Origin: Oscillospiraceae bacterium
Lineage (GTDB): Bacteria; Bacillota; Clostridia; Oscillospirales; Oscillospiraceae
DNA length: 15,118 bases
Direction of reading: 5' to 3'
Assembly: GCA_902783825.1 (NCBI GenBank)
Contig: CACZSJ010000076.1
Span: 1-15,118, forward strand
Positions 15,072-15,118 of the stretch are shown one piece after another. Each line of letters opens with the position of its first letter. The first letter of the stretch is position 1. The notes under the pieces were generated by a model. The model worked only from the letters and a program-made list of their open reading frames with translations, made no database searches and was not told the origin of the DNA. The translations under genes and the position numbers were made by a program.

Positions 15072-15118
15072 ACTTATACCCGCCAAACTGTATACTTGCG
15101 ACGCCATAGGGCAACGCA

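Noticed and set aside
15072..15118. A promoter for cdaA near the right edge
   Set aside because: TTGCCC and TATACA are 14 bases apart, too close, and too little upstream sequence is available.

Overview
The window is one dense block of genes, all on the minus strand, so transcription runs from high to low coordinates. Gene content and order point to an endospore-forming Firmicute of class Clostridia. The order yicC-remA-gmk-rpoZ-priA-def-fmt-rsmB-rlmN-prpC-prkC-rsgA-...-spoVM matches the classical Bacillus/Clostridium core cluster. Base composition looks balanced, near half G+C. No rRNA, tRNA, CRISPR array, insertion sequence or phage gene was seen, so genus cannot be named from this alone.

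Right part (about 15107 to 12557): the diadenylate cyclase cdaA and its partner cdaR (ybbR) overlap. They are followed after 3 bases by an RseC-family membrane protein with a cysteine cluster. Middle (12541 to 1041): the long core operon comprises yicC (endoribonuclease), remA (matrix/osmotic regulator), gmk (guanylate kinase), rpoZ (RNA polymerase omega), priA (replication restart helicase), def and fmt (N-formyl-methionine cycle), rsmB and rlmN (rRNA methylation), prpC and prkC (PP2C phosphatase and PASTA Ser/Thr kinase) and rsgA (30S-assembly GTPase). Genes are separated by 0-85 bases or overlap by 4-26 bases, several with stop codons inside the next gene's ribosome binding site, so this looks like one coupled transcript. 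A strong intrinsic terminator (977-1028) sits 12 bases after rsgA.

Left part (1 to 978): beyond the terminator lies a small sporulation module that is easy to miss. It holds a 43-50 residue two-helix membrane peptide, a 23-codon spoVM (spore-coat anchoring amphipathic helix), and the first 224 codons of a DUF3794/SPOCS-domain protein that runs off the left edge. SPOCS domains occur in SpoVID and SipL, morphogenetic proteins that work with SpoVM and SpoIVA when the coat is assembled on the forespore. A hairpin between spoVM and the SPOCS gene can pair with the SPOCS gene's Shine-Dalgarno sequence.

Compared with the Bacillus subtilis order, coaBC (normally between rpoZ and priA) and rpe-thiN (normally between rsgA and spoVM) are absent. 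The cdaA-cdaR-rseC group is joined directly upstream of yicC. The operon thus combines c-di-AMP synthesis, PASTA-kinase signalling, nucleotide supply, translation initiation/rRNA modification and ribosome assembly, with a coat-morphogenesis module just past its end. The core genes are well-known families. The most novel part is the first kilobase.
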